From the NCBI RefSeq assembly GCF_902705885.1, contig NZ_CACSIP010000001.1, positions 105,918 through 169,917 of the forward strand: a stretch of 64,000 nt of DNA, given 5' to 3'. The position numbers were made by a program, and so were the translations under genes. Shown piece by piece: positions 30,579 to 39,525 of the stretch. Every line of letters starts with the position of its first letter. Position 1 is the first letter of the stretch. The notes below the pieces were generated by a model that made no database searches, had not been told where the DNA came from, and saw only the letters and a program-made list of their open reading frames with translations. Origin of the DNA: Mycolicibacterium austroafricanum (GTDB lineage: Bacteria; Actinomycetota; Actinomycetes; Mycobacteriales; Mycobacteriaceae).

Positions 30579-31858
30579 AGAGAGATGCGCCCCTCCGCTG
30601 CCGCTAGGCCGATGTCGGTCCGAAAATGACTGCCCGGCAGCCGGATCGAAGCGATCCGCCGGTAGGCGGCCTCGCGCGCGGCTGCCAGGTCGGCGCCAAC
30701 TCCCACCACCGACAGCACTCGGCCACCCGCGGACACCACAGCGCCGTCGTCGCGGCGGGCAGTGCCGGCGTGCAGCACGCTCCCGCCGTGTTCGGAGCCC
30801 GGATCGGCGCCGTGAATGACGTCGCCCACCCTGGGGCGCCCCGGGTAGTTCTCCGCGGCGACGACGACGGTGACGGCCGCGCCGTCGCTCCACCGTAGCG
30901 CCGGCTGAGCGGCCAGTTCCCCGGTGGCGGCGGCGCGCAACAGCTGCCCCAGAGGGGATTCGAGCAGCGCGAGCACCGCTTGGGTCTCGGGATCACCGAA
31001 GCGGCAGTTGAATTCAACAACCGCAGGGCCGTGTGAGGTGATGGCCAGCCCGGCGTACAGCAGGCCCGAGAACGGGCAGCCCCGCTTGACGAGTTCGGCG
31101 GCAACGGGTTTGACGACCTCGTCGACGATGCGTCCGGTCATCTCGTCGGGCAGCCACGGCAGCGGGGTGTAGGCCCCCATACCGCCGGTGTTGGGTCCGC
31201 TGTCGCCGTCGCCGACGCGCTTGAAGTCCTGCGCCGGCAGCAGCGGGACCACCGTCTCCCCATCGACGACGCAGAACAGCGACACCTCCGGGCCGTCGAG
31301 GAACGACTCGAGAAGTACCGGGTGGCCGGCCTCGAGCAGGCTCGCGGCGTGCGCGCGGGCGGCGTCGCGGTCGGCGGTGACCACCACGCCCTTACCGGCC
31401 GCCAGGCCGTCGTCTTTGACCACCCATGCCGGGTCCCCGCCGGCAGGGCCGAACCGGTCCAGCGCGGAGTCGAGGCGGGCGGGGTTGTCGACGATCTCGC
31501 TGCCCGCGGTGCGCACCCCCGCAGCGGTCATCACGTCCTTGGCGAAGGATTTCGACCCCTCGATTCGGGCAGCGTCCTTCGTCGGCCCGAAGCAGGCGAT
31601 GCCCGCCGCCCGCACCGCGTCGGCGACACCGAGGACCAGCGGCACCTCGGGTCCGATGACAACGAGGTCGGCCCCGACGCGACGCGCGAGCGCGACGACC
31701 GCCTCACCCGAGGTGACGTCGAGCTCGTACTGGTCGGCAAGGGCCGCCGTGCCCGCGTTGCCGGGCGCCACTGTGAGCGCGTCGACCTCCGGGTCTCGGC
31801 GCAGCGCGAGCAGCAGCGCGTGTTCACGGGCTCCGGATCCGACCACCAGGACGTGCAC
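30575..31858 (-). CDS. purD: Phosphoribosylamine-glycine ligase
   Basis: A 427-residue ATP-grasp enzyme of purine synthesis that joins glycine to phosphoribosylamine. [15 protein letters not shown] at the N-terminus, [33 protein letters not shown] (ATP-grasp), [11 protein letters not shown] and [12 protein letters not shown] are diagnostic. I use GTG 31858; the frame upstream to 31903 lacks homology. Length is normal. It is divergent from a CYP125-like P450 across a 117-nt spacer with an inverted repeat. Confidence 0.93.
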   Translation of the reverse strand: MHVLVVGSGAREHALLLALRRDPEVDALTVAPGNAGTAALADQYELDVTSGEAVVALARRVGADLVVIGPEVPLVLGVADAVRAAGIACFGPTKDAARIEGSKSFAKDVMTAAGVRTAGSEIVDNPARLDSALDRFGPAGGDPAWVVKDDGLAAGKGVVVTADRDAARAHAASLLEAGHPVLLESFLDGPEVSLFCVVDGETVVPLLPAQDFKRVGDGDSGPNTGGMGAYTPLPWLPDEMTGRIVDEVVKPVAAELVKRGCPFSGLLYAGLAITSHGPAVVEFNCRFGDPETQAVLALLESPLGQLLRAAATGELAAQPALRWSDGAAVTVVVAAENYPGRPRVGDVIHGADPGSEHGGSVLHAGTARRDDGAVVSAGGRVLSVVGVGADLAAAREAAYRRIASIRLPGSHFRTDIGLAAAEGRISL

Positions 31859-31906
31859 AGCAGCCCACCCTAATCGCACCGAGGCACGGAAGCCCGACCC
31901 CATCGG

Positions 31907-31934
31907 CCATACAGTTATGCGGATCGGTGTATGG
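31907..31934. promoter_or_regulatory. Inverted repeat in the purD/P450 divergent spacer
   Basis: CCATACA-N14-TGTATGG, two perfect 7-bp arms, centred between the divergent starts at 31858 and 31976. It could be an operator for the P450, with the TetR at 33268 a candidate binder. Long spacing makes this less certain than the other sites. Confidence 0.35.
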
Positions 31935-31975
31935 TCTAGGGAAAGTGCTGCACGTCACATCAGGAGTGAATCGAC

Positions 31976-33238
31976 ATGACCACGACGAACGACGGGCTGC
32001 AGAGTTGCCCGCTCCTCCCCCAGGGATACGACTTCACCGACCCGGATGTCCTGCTCAAGGGCATTCCCATCACCGAGTTCGCCGAACTCCGCAAGACCGC
32101 GCCGGTGTGGTGGAACGCCCAGGAAGAGTCGATCTTCGACGATGGCGGCTATTGGGTGATCACCCGGCACGCGGACATCAAGGCGATCTCACGGGACGGC
32201 GCGTTGTGGTCGACCAACCGCAAGGGCGCCGTGATGCGCCTGCCCGACGGCGTCACCGCCGACCAACTCGACCTGACCAAGGCCCTGCTGATCAACCACG
32301 ACGCACCTGAGCACACCCGGTTGCGCAAGATCGTCTCGCGCCTCTTCACCCCCAGGGCGATCGTCGCCCTGGAGGAGAAGCTGGCGGTCGCCGCGCGCGA
32401 CATCGTGCGGTCGGCCGCGGAACGAAGCTCCGGCAACTTCGTCGACGACATCGCGATGCCGTTGCCGCTGCTGGCGATCGCCGACCTCATCGGGGTCCCC
32501 GAGGGCGACCGCGAGAAGCTGTTCCACTGGACCAACTGCATCATGAACACCGACGATCCGGACTTCGACTCCGATCCGACCGTCGCGAACGCCGAGCTGA
32601 TGGGCTACGCGTACAACATGGCAGAAGAACGCCGCCGCTGCCCCGCCGACGACATCGTCACCCGGCTGATCCAGGCCGACTTGAGCGAACCAGGCGGCGA
32701 GACCACCGAGCCCCTGGGCGACGTCGAGTTCGCGTTCTTCGTGATCCTGCTCGCGGTGGCCGGCAACGAGACCACCCGCAACGCGATGACCCACGGCATG
32801 AATGCGTTCCTGGAGAACCCCGACCAGTGGGAGCTGTTCAAACGCGAACGGCCCGAGACCGCCGTCGAGGAGATCATCCGCTGGGCCACCCCGGTGCACT
32901 GTTTCCAGCGCACCGCACTCACCGACGTGGAGATCGGTGGCGCGAAGATCGCCGAGGGGCAGCGAGTCGGACTGTTCTACAGCTCCGCGAACTTCGACGA
33001 GGACGTCTTCGACCGGCCCTTCGAGTTCGACATCCTGCGGAATCCCAATCCGCACTTGGCATTCGGCGGCAACGGAGCACACTTCTGCATCGGCGCCAAC
33101 CTCGCCCGGATGGAGATCAAGCTGATGTTCAACGAGATCGCCGACCAGATTCCCGACATCACCAAGCTCGCCGAGCCGCAGCGGCTGCGGTCGGGATGGA
33201 TCAACGGCGTCAAGGACCTGCAGGTCTCCTACCGGTAG
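31976..33238 (+). CDS. Cytochrome P450, CYP125-like
   Basis: A 420-residue P450. The start LLPQGYDFTDPDVLLKGIP, I-helix LAVAGNETTRNAMTHG and heme loop FGGNGAHFCIGANLARMEI resemble CYP125, the steroid C26/C27 monooxygenase. The ending RLRSGWINGVKDLQVSY is also CYP125-like. M. tuberculosis has no P450 at this spot, so this is an extra paralogue. It may hydroxylate a sterol or branched alkyl chain; other families of the same clade are possible. A TetR gene follows 29 nt downstream. Confidence 0.83.
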   Translation: MTTTNDGLQSCPLLPQGYDFTDPDVLLKGIPITEFAELRKTAPVWWNAQEESIFDDGGYWVITRHADIKAISRDGALWSTNRKGAVMRLPDGVTADQLDLTKALLINHDAPEHTRLRKIVSRLFTPRAIVALEEKLAVAARDIVRSAAERSSGNFVDDIAMPLPLLAIADLIGVPEGDREKLFHWTNCIMNTDDPDFDSDPTVANAELMGYAYNMAEERRRCPADDIVTRLIQADLSEPGGETTEPLGDVEFAFFVILLAVAGNETTRNAMTHGMNAFLENPDQWELFKRERPETAVEEIIRWATPVHCFQRTALTDVEIGGAKIAEGQRVGLFYSSANFDEDVFDRPFEFDILRNPNPHLAFGGNGAHFCIGANLARMEIKLMFNEIADQIPDITKLAEPQRLRSGWINGVKDLQVSYR

Positions 33239-33267
33239 CGGCCGACGGGGTGGCTTAGAGTTCGTTC

Positions 33268-33909
33268 GTGCGCACCCACGGCTGGTCCGGTTCAGCGCCT
33301 GCCAACGACGAGGAGGCAGTCGCGCGGATCCTCGCCGCCGCCGGCAAGGCGATCGAGAACAAGGGGGCCGACTTCAGCATCTCCGATGTGGCCCGCACGG
33401 TGGGGGTCACCCGGCAGACGGTGTACCGGTACTTCGCCAGCACCGAGGCACTGCTCGTCGCCGCGGCGGTGCACGCCGTCGACGGCTTCCTGGACCGATT
33501 GGCCGCGCACCTGGCCGGGATCCATGATCCGGCCGAAGCGGTCACCGAAGCCGTTGCCACGGCGCTGGAGTGGCTGCCGCGGGAGAAATACATCGGCCTG
33601 CTGATGGTCCCCGGTGGCGCCTCCCACGTCGAATCGGTGACCTCGGACATCGCCCTGCGGTTCGGCCGGGACATGGTGGGACGTCTGGACGTCGACTGGA
33701 CAGCGGCGGGCTATTCCGGCGCCGATCTCGACGAACTGGCCGAGCATCTGCTGCGGATCATCCAGTCGTTTGTCATCGACCCGGGACGCCCGCCACGGCA
33801 GGGCGACGAGCTGCGTGCCTACCTGCGCAGGTGGGTGGGCAACATGCTCACACCACCGTCAGCGGCAACGACTTGCGTTCCTCGAACACCCAGGATGCCC
33901 CACCGCTGA
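33268..33909 (+). CDS. TetR-family regulator
   Basis: A 213-residue regulator starting at GTG. HTH: FSISDVARTVGVTRQTVYRY. It closely follows the P450, so both are probably one transcript, and may act on the repeat at 31907. Its last 62 nt overlap the 3' end of the convergent 408-residue gene. The C-terminal tail (TTCVPRTPRMPHR) is low in family character, probably because it is the antisense of that gene's conserved end. Confidence 0.82.
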   Translation: MRTHGWSGSAPANDEEAVARILAAAGKAIENKGADFSISDVARTVGVTRQTVYRYFASTEALLVAAAVHAVDGFLDRLAAHLAGIHDPAEAVTEAVATALEWLPREKYIGLLMVPGGASHVESVTSDIALRFGRDMVGRLDVDWTAAGYSGADLDELAEHLLRIIQSFVIDPGRPPRQGDELRAYLRRWVGNMLTPPSAATTCVPRTPRMPHR

Positions 33910-35074
33910 ACTTGCACACCGCAACCTCGGGCAGTTCCTTTGCCGCGGTGTCGGTCTCGACGATGCGCACGGTCCAGTCGGTTTCGCTGCCCGAAACCTC
34001 GGCGCGAAGATGCGGGTCGACGCCCTGGACGATCGCCTGCAACGGAAGGTCGGCGACGGGCGAGACCAGAGAGATCCAGGAATCGTCCTCGTGGGCCGGC
34101 GACGGTCGCACATGAATCGATTCCGGGCCGACGTCGGCCCACACGTACGCGGCGGGATTGAGCAGCGGGTGCAGCTCGAGAACCCGCAGTGCACCCTTGA
34201 CATCGCTGGACAGCCTGAGCGCCTTGTGGATGCGCTCGGCGGCGACTCCGGCGATGCCGATCAACTGTTTGGTGCGGATCGAACGCGCCAGCGCCGCATC
34301 GTCCTTGGCGCGCTTCTCGACCGCGATCGTGAACGACAGCACCAGCAGGTGCATCTGCAGACACACCTCGTCGGCGATCCGGACCAGCGCCGAATGCGAG
34401 AACGCGCCGAAGTCGACATCGGCGAGCAACTCCCCCGAATAGTCGGCCATGCCTTCGTCGTTCGGATCGATCGGCTCGAGTTCGCAGGAGTGTGCGTGGC
34501 TGGCGGCGACGACGTCCATCGCCGGGATGAACGGCACCTCGGGATAGGACTCGTCGATGATCACCGTCCATCGGCAATGCGGGTGCTGGTCTGACGGCAC
34601 CCGGGGCGGCCGGTGGATCGGCCGCACCTGGGCTTTGCGATTGGTGGCCAGCGCCGTGGCATCAAACGTCGGATCCTCGATGTCGTGGCACATCCCGTGC
34701 ACGTAGTCCTCGCCCATCGGCTCGACGTCGAGTAGTGCGCCACAGTGGTCGAGGTGGAACTCCCCGTGCCATCGGTCGTGCACGGTGTAGCGGAAGTCCA
34801 TGAACTGCGGTGGGGCACCGATATCCAGCTGCAGTCCTTTGAACAAGGTGAAGATGTCGACGCCCTCGTACTTGAGCGCCTTCTGCATCCGCTTCGTGTA
34901 GAGCGGACTGGAGGCGGCCCACTCCTCGATGGCCACCTGAAGCATCTCGTCGCGACCCCAGGCGCTGATGCAGTGGGCCATTCCCGACCGGTCGATCAGC
35001 TGACCGATCAACAGCAGCTCGGGCACCAGCGTGGCGAGTTCGTCGCGCGACAGCGCGGCATACCTACTCATCAT
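33848..35074 (-). CDS. Conserved protein of unknown function, 408 residues
   Basis: A soluble protein without signal or membrane segments. It has Cys/His-containing stretches of the kind that bind metal or act in catalysis: WHGEFHLDHCGALLDVEP, VHGMCHDIEDPTFDAT, and ASHAHSCELEPIDPND. The N-terminal half is helix-rich (LVPELLLIGQLIDRSGMAHC). I cannot place it in a named family; a metal-binding enzyme of the carboxymuconolactone/dehydrogenase operon is a guess. It is downstream of that operon by 12 nt, with a 16-bp duplication at its start. The 3' end overlaps the TetR gene. Confidence 0.75.
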   Translation of the reverse strand: MMSRYAALSRDELATLVPELLLIGQLIDRSGMAHCISAWGRDEMLQVAIEEWAASSPLYTKRMQKALKYEGVDIFTLFKGLQLDIGAPPQFMDFRYTVHDRWHGEFHLDHCGALLDVEPMGEDYVHGMCHDIEDPTFDATALATNRKAQVRPIHRPPRVPSDQHPHCRWTVIIDESYPEVPFIPAMDVVAASHAHSCELEPIDPNDEGMADYSGELLADVDFGAFSHSALVRIADEVCLQMHLLVLSFTIAVEKRAKDDAALARSIRTKQLIGIAGVAAERIHKALRLSSDVKGALRVLELHPLLNPAAYVWADVGPESIHVRPSPAHEDDSWISLVSPVADLPLQAIVQGVDPHLRAEVSGSETDWTVRIVETDTAAKELPEVAVCKFSGGASWVFEERKSLPLTVV

Positions 35075-35108
35075 CGGTCTTGGGCATCATCGGTCTTGGG
35101 CATCATCG
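35069..35108. repeat. 16-bp tandem duplication at a stop/start junction
   Basis: CATCATCGGTCTTGGG occurs twice in tandem (35069-35084, 35085-35100), followed by half a copy (CATCATCG). It spans the stop of the gene at 35087 and the start of the one at 33848. Without one copy, stop and start would overlap. Confidence 0.8.
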
Positions 35109-35536
35109 AGCGTGCTTCCCGAGTGCATGTTCAGCGCCGCGTTCACGTTCGCCCGCTTGTCCTCGCCCGCACCCTTCTCGGCGTCCTTCTTGCGCTTGCC
35201 CGCCACCTTGGTGACCACGCCGTCGAGCTTGGACCCGAGGGGGAAGCCGAGGTAATGAGTGAGGAAGATCGCCATTTCCTTGAGCTCTTCGACGGTCAGC
35301 TCGCCGTTGTTCAGCGCGGCATTGACCTGGATCTCGGCCAGATCCGTGATGCCGAGCGCGGTGACGCAGGTCAGCGTCATCATCCGCTTCTCCCGCATCG
35401 ACAGTCCGGGCCGGGTCCAGATGGTGCCGAAGAGGTGATCGGCGGTGAGGGCGAAGTAGTCGCCCGGCATGTCGGGCATCTCCCAGCCGTAGACCTCGTT
35501 CATCTTCTCGAGGCCCTTGCGGCGCAACTCATCCAT
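35087..35536 (-). CDS. Carboxymuconolactone decarboxylase-like protein (Rv0771-like)
   Basis: A 149-residue all-helical CMD/AhpD-fold protein: FALTADHLFGTIWTRPGLSM, REKRMMTLTCVTALGITDLA, EIQVNAALNNGELTVEELKE. The CxxC of AhpD peroxidase is absent (single Cys in LTCVTALG), so a decarboxylase-like or structural role is more likely than peroxidase. The C-terminal ~35 residues (KRKKDAEKG...) are charged and probably disordered. It lies in the aldA-SDR-dehydrogenase operon, 4 nt from the previous stop. Confidence 0.82.
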   Translation of the reverse strand: MDELRRKGLEKMNEVYGWEMPDMPGDYFALTADHLFGTIWTRPGLSMREKRMMTLTCVTALGITDLAEIQVNAALNNGELTVEELKEMAIFLTHYLGFPLGSKLDGVVTKVAGKRKKDAEKGAGEDKRANVNAALNMHSGSTLDDAQDR

Positions 35537-35540
35537 GTGG

Positions 35541-36437
35541 CTACTCCTTCACCGTCGAAGTCGTGTGCGGCACACCGAGTCCGGCGGCCAGGTCCCGTAG
35601 CGCAATCTTGGCCAGCGGCAGGTCGACTCCCGTGGCCTTACCGAGCCCGAGCGCCAGCCGCAGGTCCTTCTCGGCCAGACCGCGGGTGTGGACGAACATG
35701 TCGTACACGAAGTGGTCGGGCTGCAGCGGTGTGGTGTCGTCGCGGACCATGATGGCACCGGGCCCGCCGCTCTGCGCGTCGCTGTGCCGTACCACGCGCC
35801 CGAGCTTCTGAAGGTCGATCCCTGCCGCCTCGGCAAGCCTCTGCGCCTCGCACGCCGCGGCGAAACCGATGTAGGTCAGCATGTTCCGTGCCAGCTTCAT
35901 CCGGGTTCCCGCTCCCGGCTCGCCGGCACGGACCACCATCGAAGCCCACTTCTTGAAGACCGGCTTGACCAGGGCATAGGCCTCCTCGTCGGCGCCGACC
36001 ATGACGGCCAGCTCACCCTTGTCGGCTGCCCCCGCCCCGCCGCTGACCGGGGCATCGACGATGTGAATTCCCTGGGGGTGCAGTCGCTCAGCCAACTCGC
36101 CCGCTGTATCGGGCTCGATCGTGGAGTGGATCGCGATGACGGTACCCGGCCGCGCGTGGGCCGCGAGCTCACCGACCACGTCGCGCACCTGCGCGTCGGT
36201 CAGGACGGTGACGCTGATGACGTCGGCCGCCCTTGCGACGTCAGTGACATCGTCCGCCGGCGTTGCACCCAGTTCGGCCAACGGGGCCATCGCCTCGGTG
36301 CGGACGTCGAACACGATGAGGCCACCGGGCCAGTCGACGAGTCGCTTGGCCATCGGCGCGCCCTGGTTGCCCAGGCCGATGTAGCCCAGCTTCAGTTCGG
36401 TGCTCGTCTGCTCCTCGCGCGAGCGCTCGTCGGTCAT
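35541..36437 (-). CDS. 3-hydroxyisobutyrate dehydrogenase-like NAD(P)-binding protein (Rv0770-like)
   Basis: A 298-residue beta-hydroxyacid dehydrogenase. The Rossmann motif KLGYIGLGNQGAPMAKRL, substrate segment DAPVSGGAGAADKGEL and catalytic Lys region AGTRMKLARNMLTYIGF are typical. ATG 36437 overlaps the SDR stop as ATGA; the longer open frame is a shadow. The reaction is NAD(P)-dependent oxidation of a beta-hydroxyacid or reduction of a semialdehyde, consistent with an alcohol-aldehyde-acid route with the neighbouring SDR and aldA. Confidence 0.87.
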   Translation of the reverse strand: MTDERSREEQTSTELKLGYIGLGNQGAPMAKRLVDWPGGLIVFDVRTEAMAPLAELGATPADDVTDVARAADVISVTVLTDAQVRDVVGELAAHARPGTVIAIHSTIEPDTAGELAERLHPQGIHIVDAPVSGGAGAADKGELAVMVGADEEAYALVKPVFKKWASMVVRAGEPGAGTRMKLARNMLTYIGFAAACEAQRLAEAAGIDLQKLGRVVRHSDAQSGGPGAIMVRDDTTPLQPDHFVYDMFVHTRGLAEKDLRLALGLGKATGVDLPLAKIALRDLAAGLGVPHTTSTVKE

Positions 36438-37195
36438 CTGATGATCTGTCCGCCGTCGACGTTGAAAATCTGACCGGTGATCCACTTGGCCTGATCCGAG
36501 AGCAGGAACAGCATCATGCCGACGAGGTCTTCCGGCTCGCCCATTCGCGACAGCGGGATGTTCTTGACGATGTCGGCCACCATCTCCTGCGGGGTGGTGG
36601 TCCGGTTGGCCTCGGTGTCGATCGGCCCGGGTGCGATCGCGTTGACCCGGATGTTCTGGCCACCGAGTTCGGTGGCCAGTTGCTGGGTGAGGCCGTTGAT
36701 GCCGACCTTGGCCAGCCCGTAGAAATTCGAGTACAGCCACGCCGCGGTCGAGGATTGGTTGACGATCGCCCCGCCGCCGCGCTTGGCCATCTTGCGGTAC
36801 ACCGCGCGGGTGCACACCAACGCGCCGTCGAGGTTCACGCTCATGAACTTCTTGTAGTAATCCCAGTCCACGGTGATGAGGAAGTCGAGCTTCATCCCAC
36901 CGAAGATGGCGGCGTTGTTCACCAGGTAGTCGATGCCCCCGAACTCCGAAAGCGTCTGCGCCGCCATCTCCTTGGCCGAATCCGGATCCGAGACGTCGAC
37001 CCGGACGGCGAGCGCGTTGCCGCCCTCACCCAAGATGGCGTCGGCGACCTTCTGGGCGCCCTCGGTGTTGATATCGGCCACCACCACCGCCGCCCCCTCG
37101 CGGGCGAGTGCCTCGGCGTAGGCCTGGCCGATACCACCGCCGGCCCCGGTGACGATGGCCACCTTCCCGGTGAACTGATCTCCGTACAATCCCAT
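36434..37195 (-). CDS. SDR-family oxidoreductase (Rv0769-like)
   Basis: A 253-residue SDR with TGAGGGIGQAYA, VVVADINTEGAQ (Asp after beta-2, so NAD preferred), LVNNAAIFGG, Ser in VNQSSTAAW, Tyr-Lys in NFYGLAKVGI and the end WITGQIFNVDGGQIIR. It lies 88 nt after aldA and overlaps the next gene by 4 nt. Conserved in the M. tuberculosis cluster; substrate unknown. Confidence 0.88.
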   Translation of the reverse strand: MGLYGDQFTGKVAIVTGAGGGIGQAYAEALAREGAAVVVADINTEGAQKVADAILGEGGNALAVRVDVSDPDSAKEMAAQTLSEFGGIDYLVNNAAIFGGMKLDFLITVDWDYYKKFMSVNLDGALVCTRAVYRKMAKRGGGAIVNQSSTAAWLYSNFYGLAKVGINGLTQQLATELGGQNIRVNAIAPGPIDTEANRTTTPQEMVADIVKNIPLSRMGEPEDLVGMMLFLLSDQAKWITGQIFNVDGGQIIR

Positions 37196-37283
37196 ACCGA
37201 ATCCTCTCTGAAGTCCGAGCGTGTCGTTATGGCACGCTATCCGCCGATCTGCGTGTCACAACTGCACGTTCGGCGGTTCTTTC

Positions 37284-38753
37284 TCAACCAGCTGCTGTGG
37301 CAATCGCTTTGATCTCGAGGTACTCCTCGAAACCTGCGAGCCCCATCTCCCGGCCGATACCGGATTGCTTGTAACCTCCGAACGGCATGTCCGCCGAATA
37401 CCAGACACCACCGTTGATGTTGACCGTGCCCACCCGCAGCCGCGCCGCCACCGAGTTCGCCCGATCGAGATCGGGCGAGAACACGGTGCCCGACAGGCCG
37501 TAGGGAGAGTCGTTGGCGATCCGGACCGCGTCGTCGTCGCCGTCGTGTGCGATCACCGTCAGCACCGGGCCGAAGATCTCTTCGCGCGCCACCTTCGCGG
37601 AGTTGTCCAGCCCGGCGATGACCGTCGGCTCGATGAAGAAGCCGGTGTCACGATCGGCGGGACGGCCGCCGCCGCAGGCGAATCTACCGCCCTCGGCGAT
37701 CGCCGAATCCAGGTACTCCTGGATGCGATCACGCTGCCTCGCCGAGATCACCGGCCCGCAGATGGTGCCCGGGTCCGTGGGATCGCCCGGCTTGAGCCCA
37801 CCCATGGTCGCAGCGGCGGCCTCGACCGCCTCGTCGTAACGGTCGCGCGGCACCACCAGTCGGGTGGTGATCGCGCAACCCTGCCCGGCATGCATCGACG
37901 CGGTGAACGCCGCCATCGAGCAGGCGCCGGCCAGGTCGGCGTCGTCGAGGACCAGGAACGCCGACTTGCCGCCTAGTTCGAGGAAGACCTTCTTCAGCGT
38001 GGCGGCGCCGTCAGCCATCACCGCGCGCCCGGTCGCAGTCGACCCGGTGAACGAGACCATGTCCACCCGAGGGTCTTTCGACAGAAGTGCCCCGACCCCG
38101 TGGTCGCTGGAGGTGACGATGTTGAGCACGCCGGCGGGGATGTCGGTGTGCTCGGTGATGAGCTCGCCGAGCACCGCGGCGCACCACGGGGTGTCCGGCG
38201 CCGGCTTCAGGACGACGGTGTTGCCCGCGGCCAGCGCCGGTCCGATCTTGGCGAAGTTGATCTGATGGGGGAAGTTCCACGGGGTGATCGCTCCGATCAC
38301 CCCGACGGCCTCACGAGCGACGGTTCGCTGCGTCTTGATTCCCATCGGGGACGCGATCCCGAGATCTGTTCGCCACTGGTAGTTCTCGGCAGTGTCCGCC
38401 GAGAACGACAGGTCGGCGATCGGCCCTTCCAGCTGGGCGGTCGAGGTCAGCATCCGTGGCGCACCGACCTCGGACATCGTCAGTTCCCGTAGCTCTTCGA
38501 CGTGCTTGGACAGTGCGTCCTGGAGTTGGCGGATGCAACGCACCCGCAGGGCGGTGTCGGTGGACCAGTCCGTTTCGTCGAAGGCTCGCCGGGCAGCCCC
38601 GACCGCCGCGCTCATGTCCTCGACGCTCGCGTCGGCCGCGACTCCGAGCGTCTCCTCGGTCGCCGGGTTGAGGGTGGGGAACGTTCCCGAGCTGCCAGCG
38701 ACGAGCTTGCCGTCGATGAGCAGCCGGCTTTCGCGATCGGCCAGGATTGGCAT
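37284..38753 (-). CDS. aldA: Aldehyde dehydrogenase (Rv0768/AldA-like)
   Basis: A 489-residue NAD(P)-dependent aldehyde dehydrogenase: PWNFPHQINFAKIGPALAAG, catalytic Glu in FLELGGKSAFLVLDD, catalytic Cys in HAGQGCAIT, and EEIFGPVLTVIAHDGDDDA. Intact, unlike the relative at 18171. It leads a leftward operon and is divergent from the TetR gene at 38929; a palindromic GGACA-NN-TGTCC site lies 24 nt before its start. It may oxidise aldehydes made by the P450 or NDMA-type alcohol dehydrogenase of the cluster. Confidence 0.9.
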   Translation of the reverse strand: MPILADRESRLLIDGKLVAGSSGTFPTLNPATEETLGVAADASVEDMSAAVGAARRAFDETDWSTDTALRVRCIRQLQDALSKHVEELRELTMSEVGAPRMLTSTAQLEGPIADLSFSADTAENYQWRTDLGIASPMGIKTQRTVAREAVGVIGAITPWNFPHQINFAKIGPALAAGNTVVLKPAPDTPWCAAVLGELITEHTDIPAGVLNIVTSSDHGVGALLSKDPRVDMVSFTGSTATGRAVMADGAATLKKVFLELGGKSAFLVLDDADLAGACSMAAFTASMHAGQGCAITTRLVVPRDRYDEAVEAAAATMGGLKPGDPTDPGTICGPVISARQRDRIQEYLDSAIAEGGRFACGGGRPADRDTGFFIEPTVIAGLDNSAKVAREEIFGPVLTVIAHDGDDDAVRIANDSPYGLSGTVFSPDLDRANSVAARLRVGTVNINGGVWYSADMPFGGYKQSGIGREMGLAGFEEYLEIKAIATAAG

Positions 38754-38776
38754 CCGACCTCCTGTCTAAGCGTCCT

Positions 38777-38788
38777 GGACAACTGTCC
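38777..38788. promoter_or_regulatory. Operator GGACA-NN-TGTCC, aldA side
   Basis: GGACAACTGTCC is a perfect 5-bp inverted repeat with a 2-bp spacer, 24 nt upstream of the aldA start. The same palindrome recurs at 38923 over the TetR start, so both sides of the divergent promoter are covered. Confidence 0.6.
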
Positions 38789-38922
38789 GACTGATTTCTC
38801 TCGAACGATAGCCCCCGATCGCCGGGCGAGGCAAGGTCGAAGAGGATAGACGCGACGCTAATGCACCCTGAACTGCTGCTTTGCCCCTGGGCTTGCTTGC
38901 GAGTGGCAGTTTCCGATAACTT

Positions 38923-38934
38923 GGACATGTGTCC
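38923..38934. promoter_or_regulatory. Operator GGACA-NN-TGTCC over the TetR start codon
   Basis: GGACATGTGTCC contains the GTG start codon (38929) of the TetR gene. Same consensus as at 38777. Binding here would block transcription or initiation of the tetR-cyp123 operon, i.e. autoregulation. Confidence 0.6.
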
Positions 38935-39525
38935 AGTGATGCAGCTGCCGCGGTTACCAATGAGGCGCGGCAACCACCTCGAAACAGGCGGCAGGAAGAG
39001 ACTTTCCGCAAAGTCCTGTCCGCCGGCGTCGAGATGCTGCGCGAATCGTCGTACGCCGACCTGACCGTTCGCGCGGTCGCAGCACGGGCCAAGGTCGCAC
39101 CCGCAACCGCATACACCTACTTCTCGTCGAAGAACCACCTGATCGCCGAGGTCTACCTGGACCTCATGCAGCAGGTCGAGTACTTCACCGACGTCAACGA
39201 CAGCAGGGCCAGCCGCGTGGAGAAGACCCTGCGGGCGATGACGCTGACGCTCGCCGACGAGCCCGAGGTCGCCGCGGCGTGCACCACCGCGCTGCTGTCG
39301 GGCAACGATCCGGCCGTGCGGGCGGTACGGGAGCGGATCGGCGCCGAGATCCATCGCCGGATCCGCGCCGCCGTCGGACCGGACAGCGACCCGCGCACAC
39401 CGGCCGCGCTGGAGATGACGTTCTTCGGCGCACTGGTCAACGCCGGCAGCGGGGCCTTCACCTATCACCAGATCGCCGACCGCTTGAGCTATGTGGTCGG
39501 CCTCATCGTCGGGGAGGACCGATGA
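38929..39525 (+). CDS. TetR-family regulator (Rv0767c-like)
   Basis: A 198-residue regulator starting at GTG. HTH: LTVRAVAARAKVAPATAYTY. It heads the rightward tetR-cyp123-SDR-cyp51-ferredoxin operon, with a 4-nt overlap to cyp123, and is divergent from aldA. Two matching palindromes, one overlapping its own start, mark it as the likely regulator of both units. The inducer is unknown; a sterol or lipid aldehyde would fit the targets. Confidence 0.87.
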   Translation: MSSDAAAAVTNEARQPPRNRRQEETFRKVLSAGVEMLRESSYADLTVRAVAARAKVAPATAYTYFSSKNHLIAEVYLDLMQQVEYFTDVNDSRASRVEKTLRAMTLTLADEPEVAAACTTALLSGNDPAVRAVRERIGAEIHRRIRAAVGPDSDPRTPAALEMTFFGALVNAGSGAFTYHQIADRLSYVVGLIVGEDR

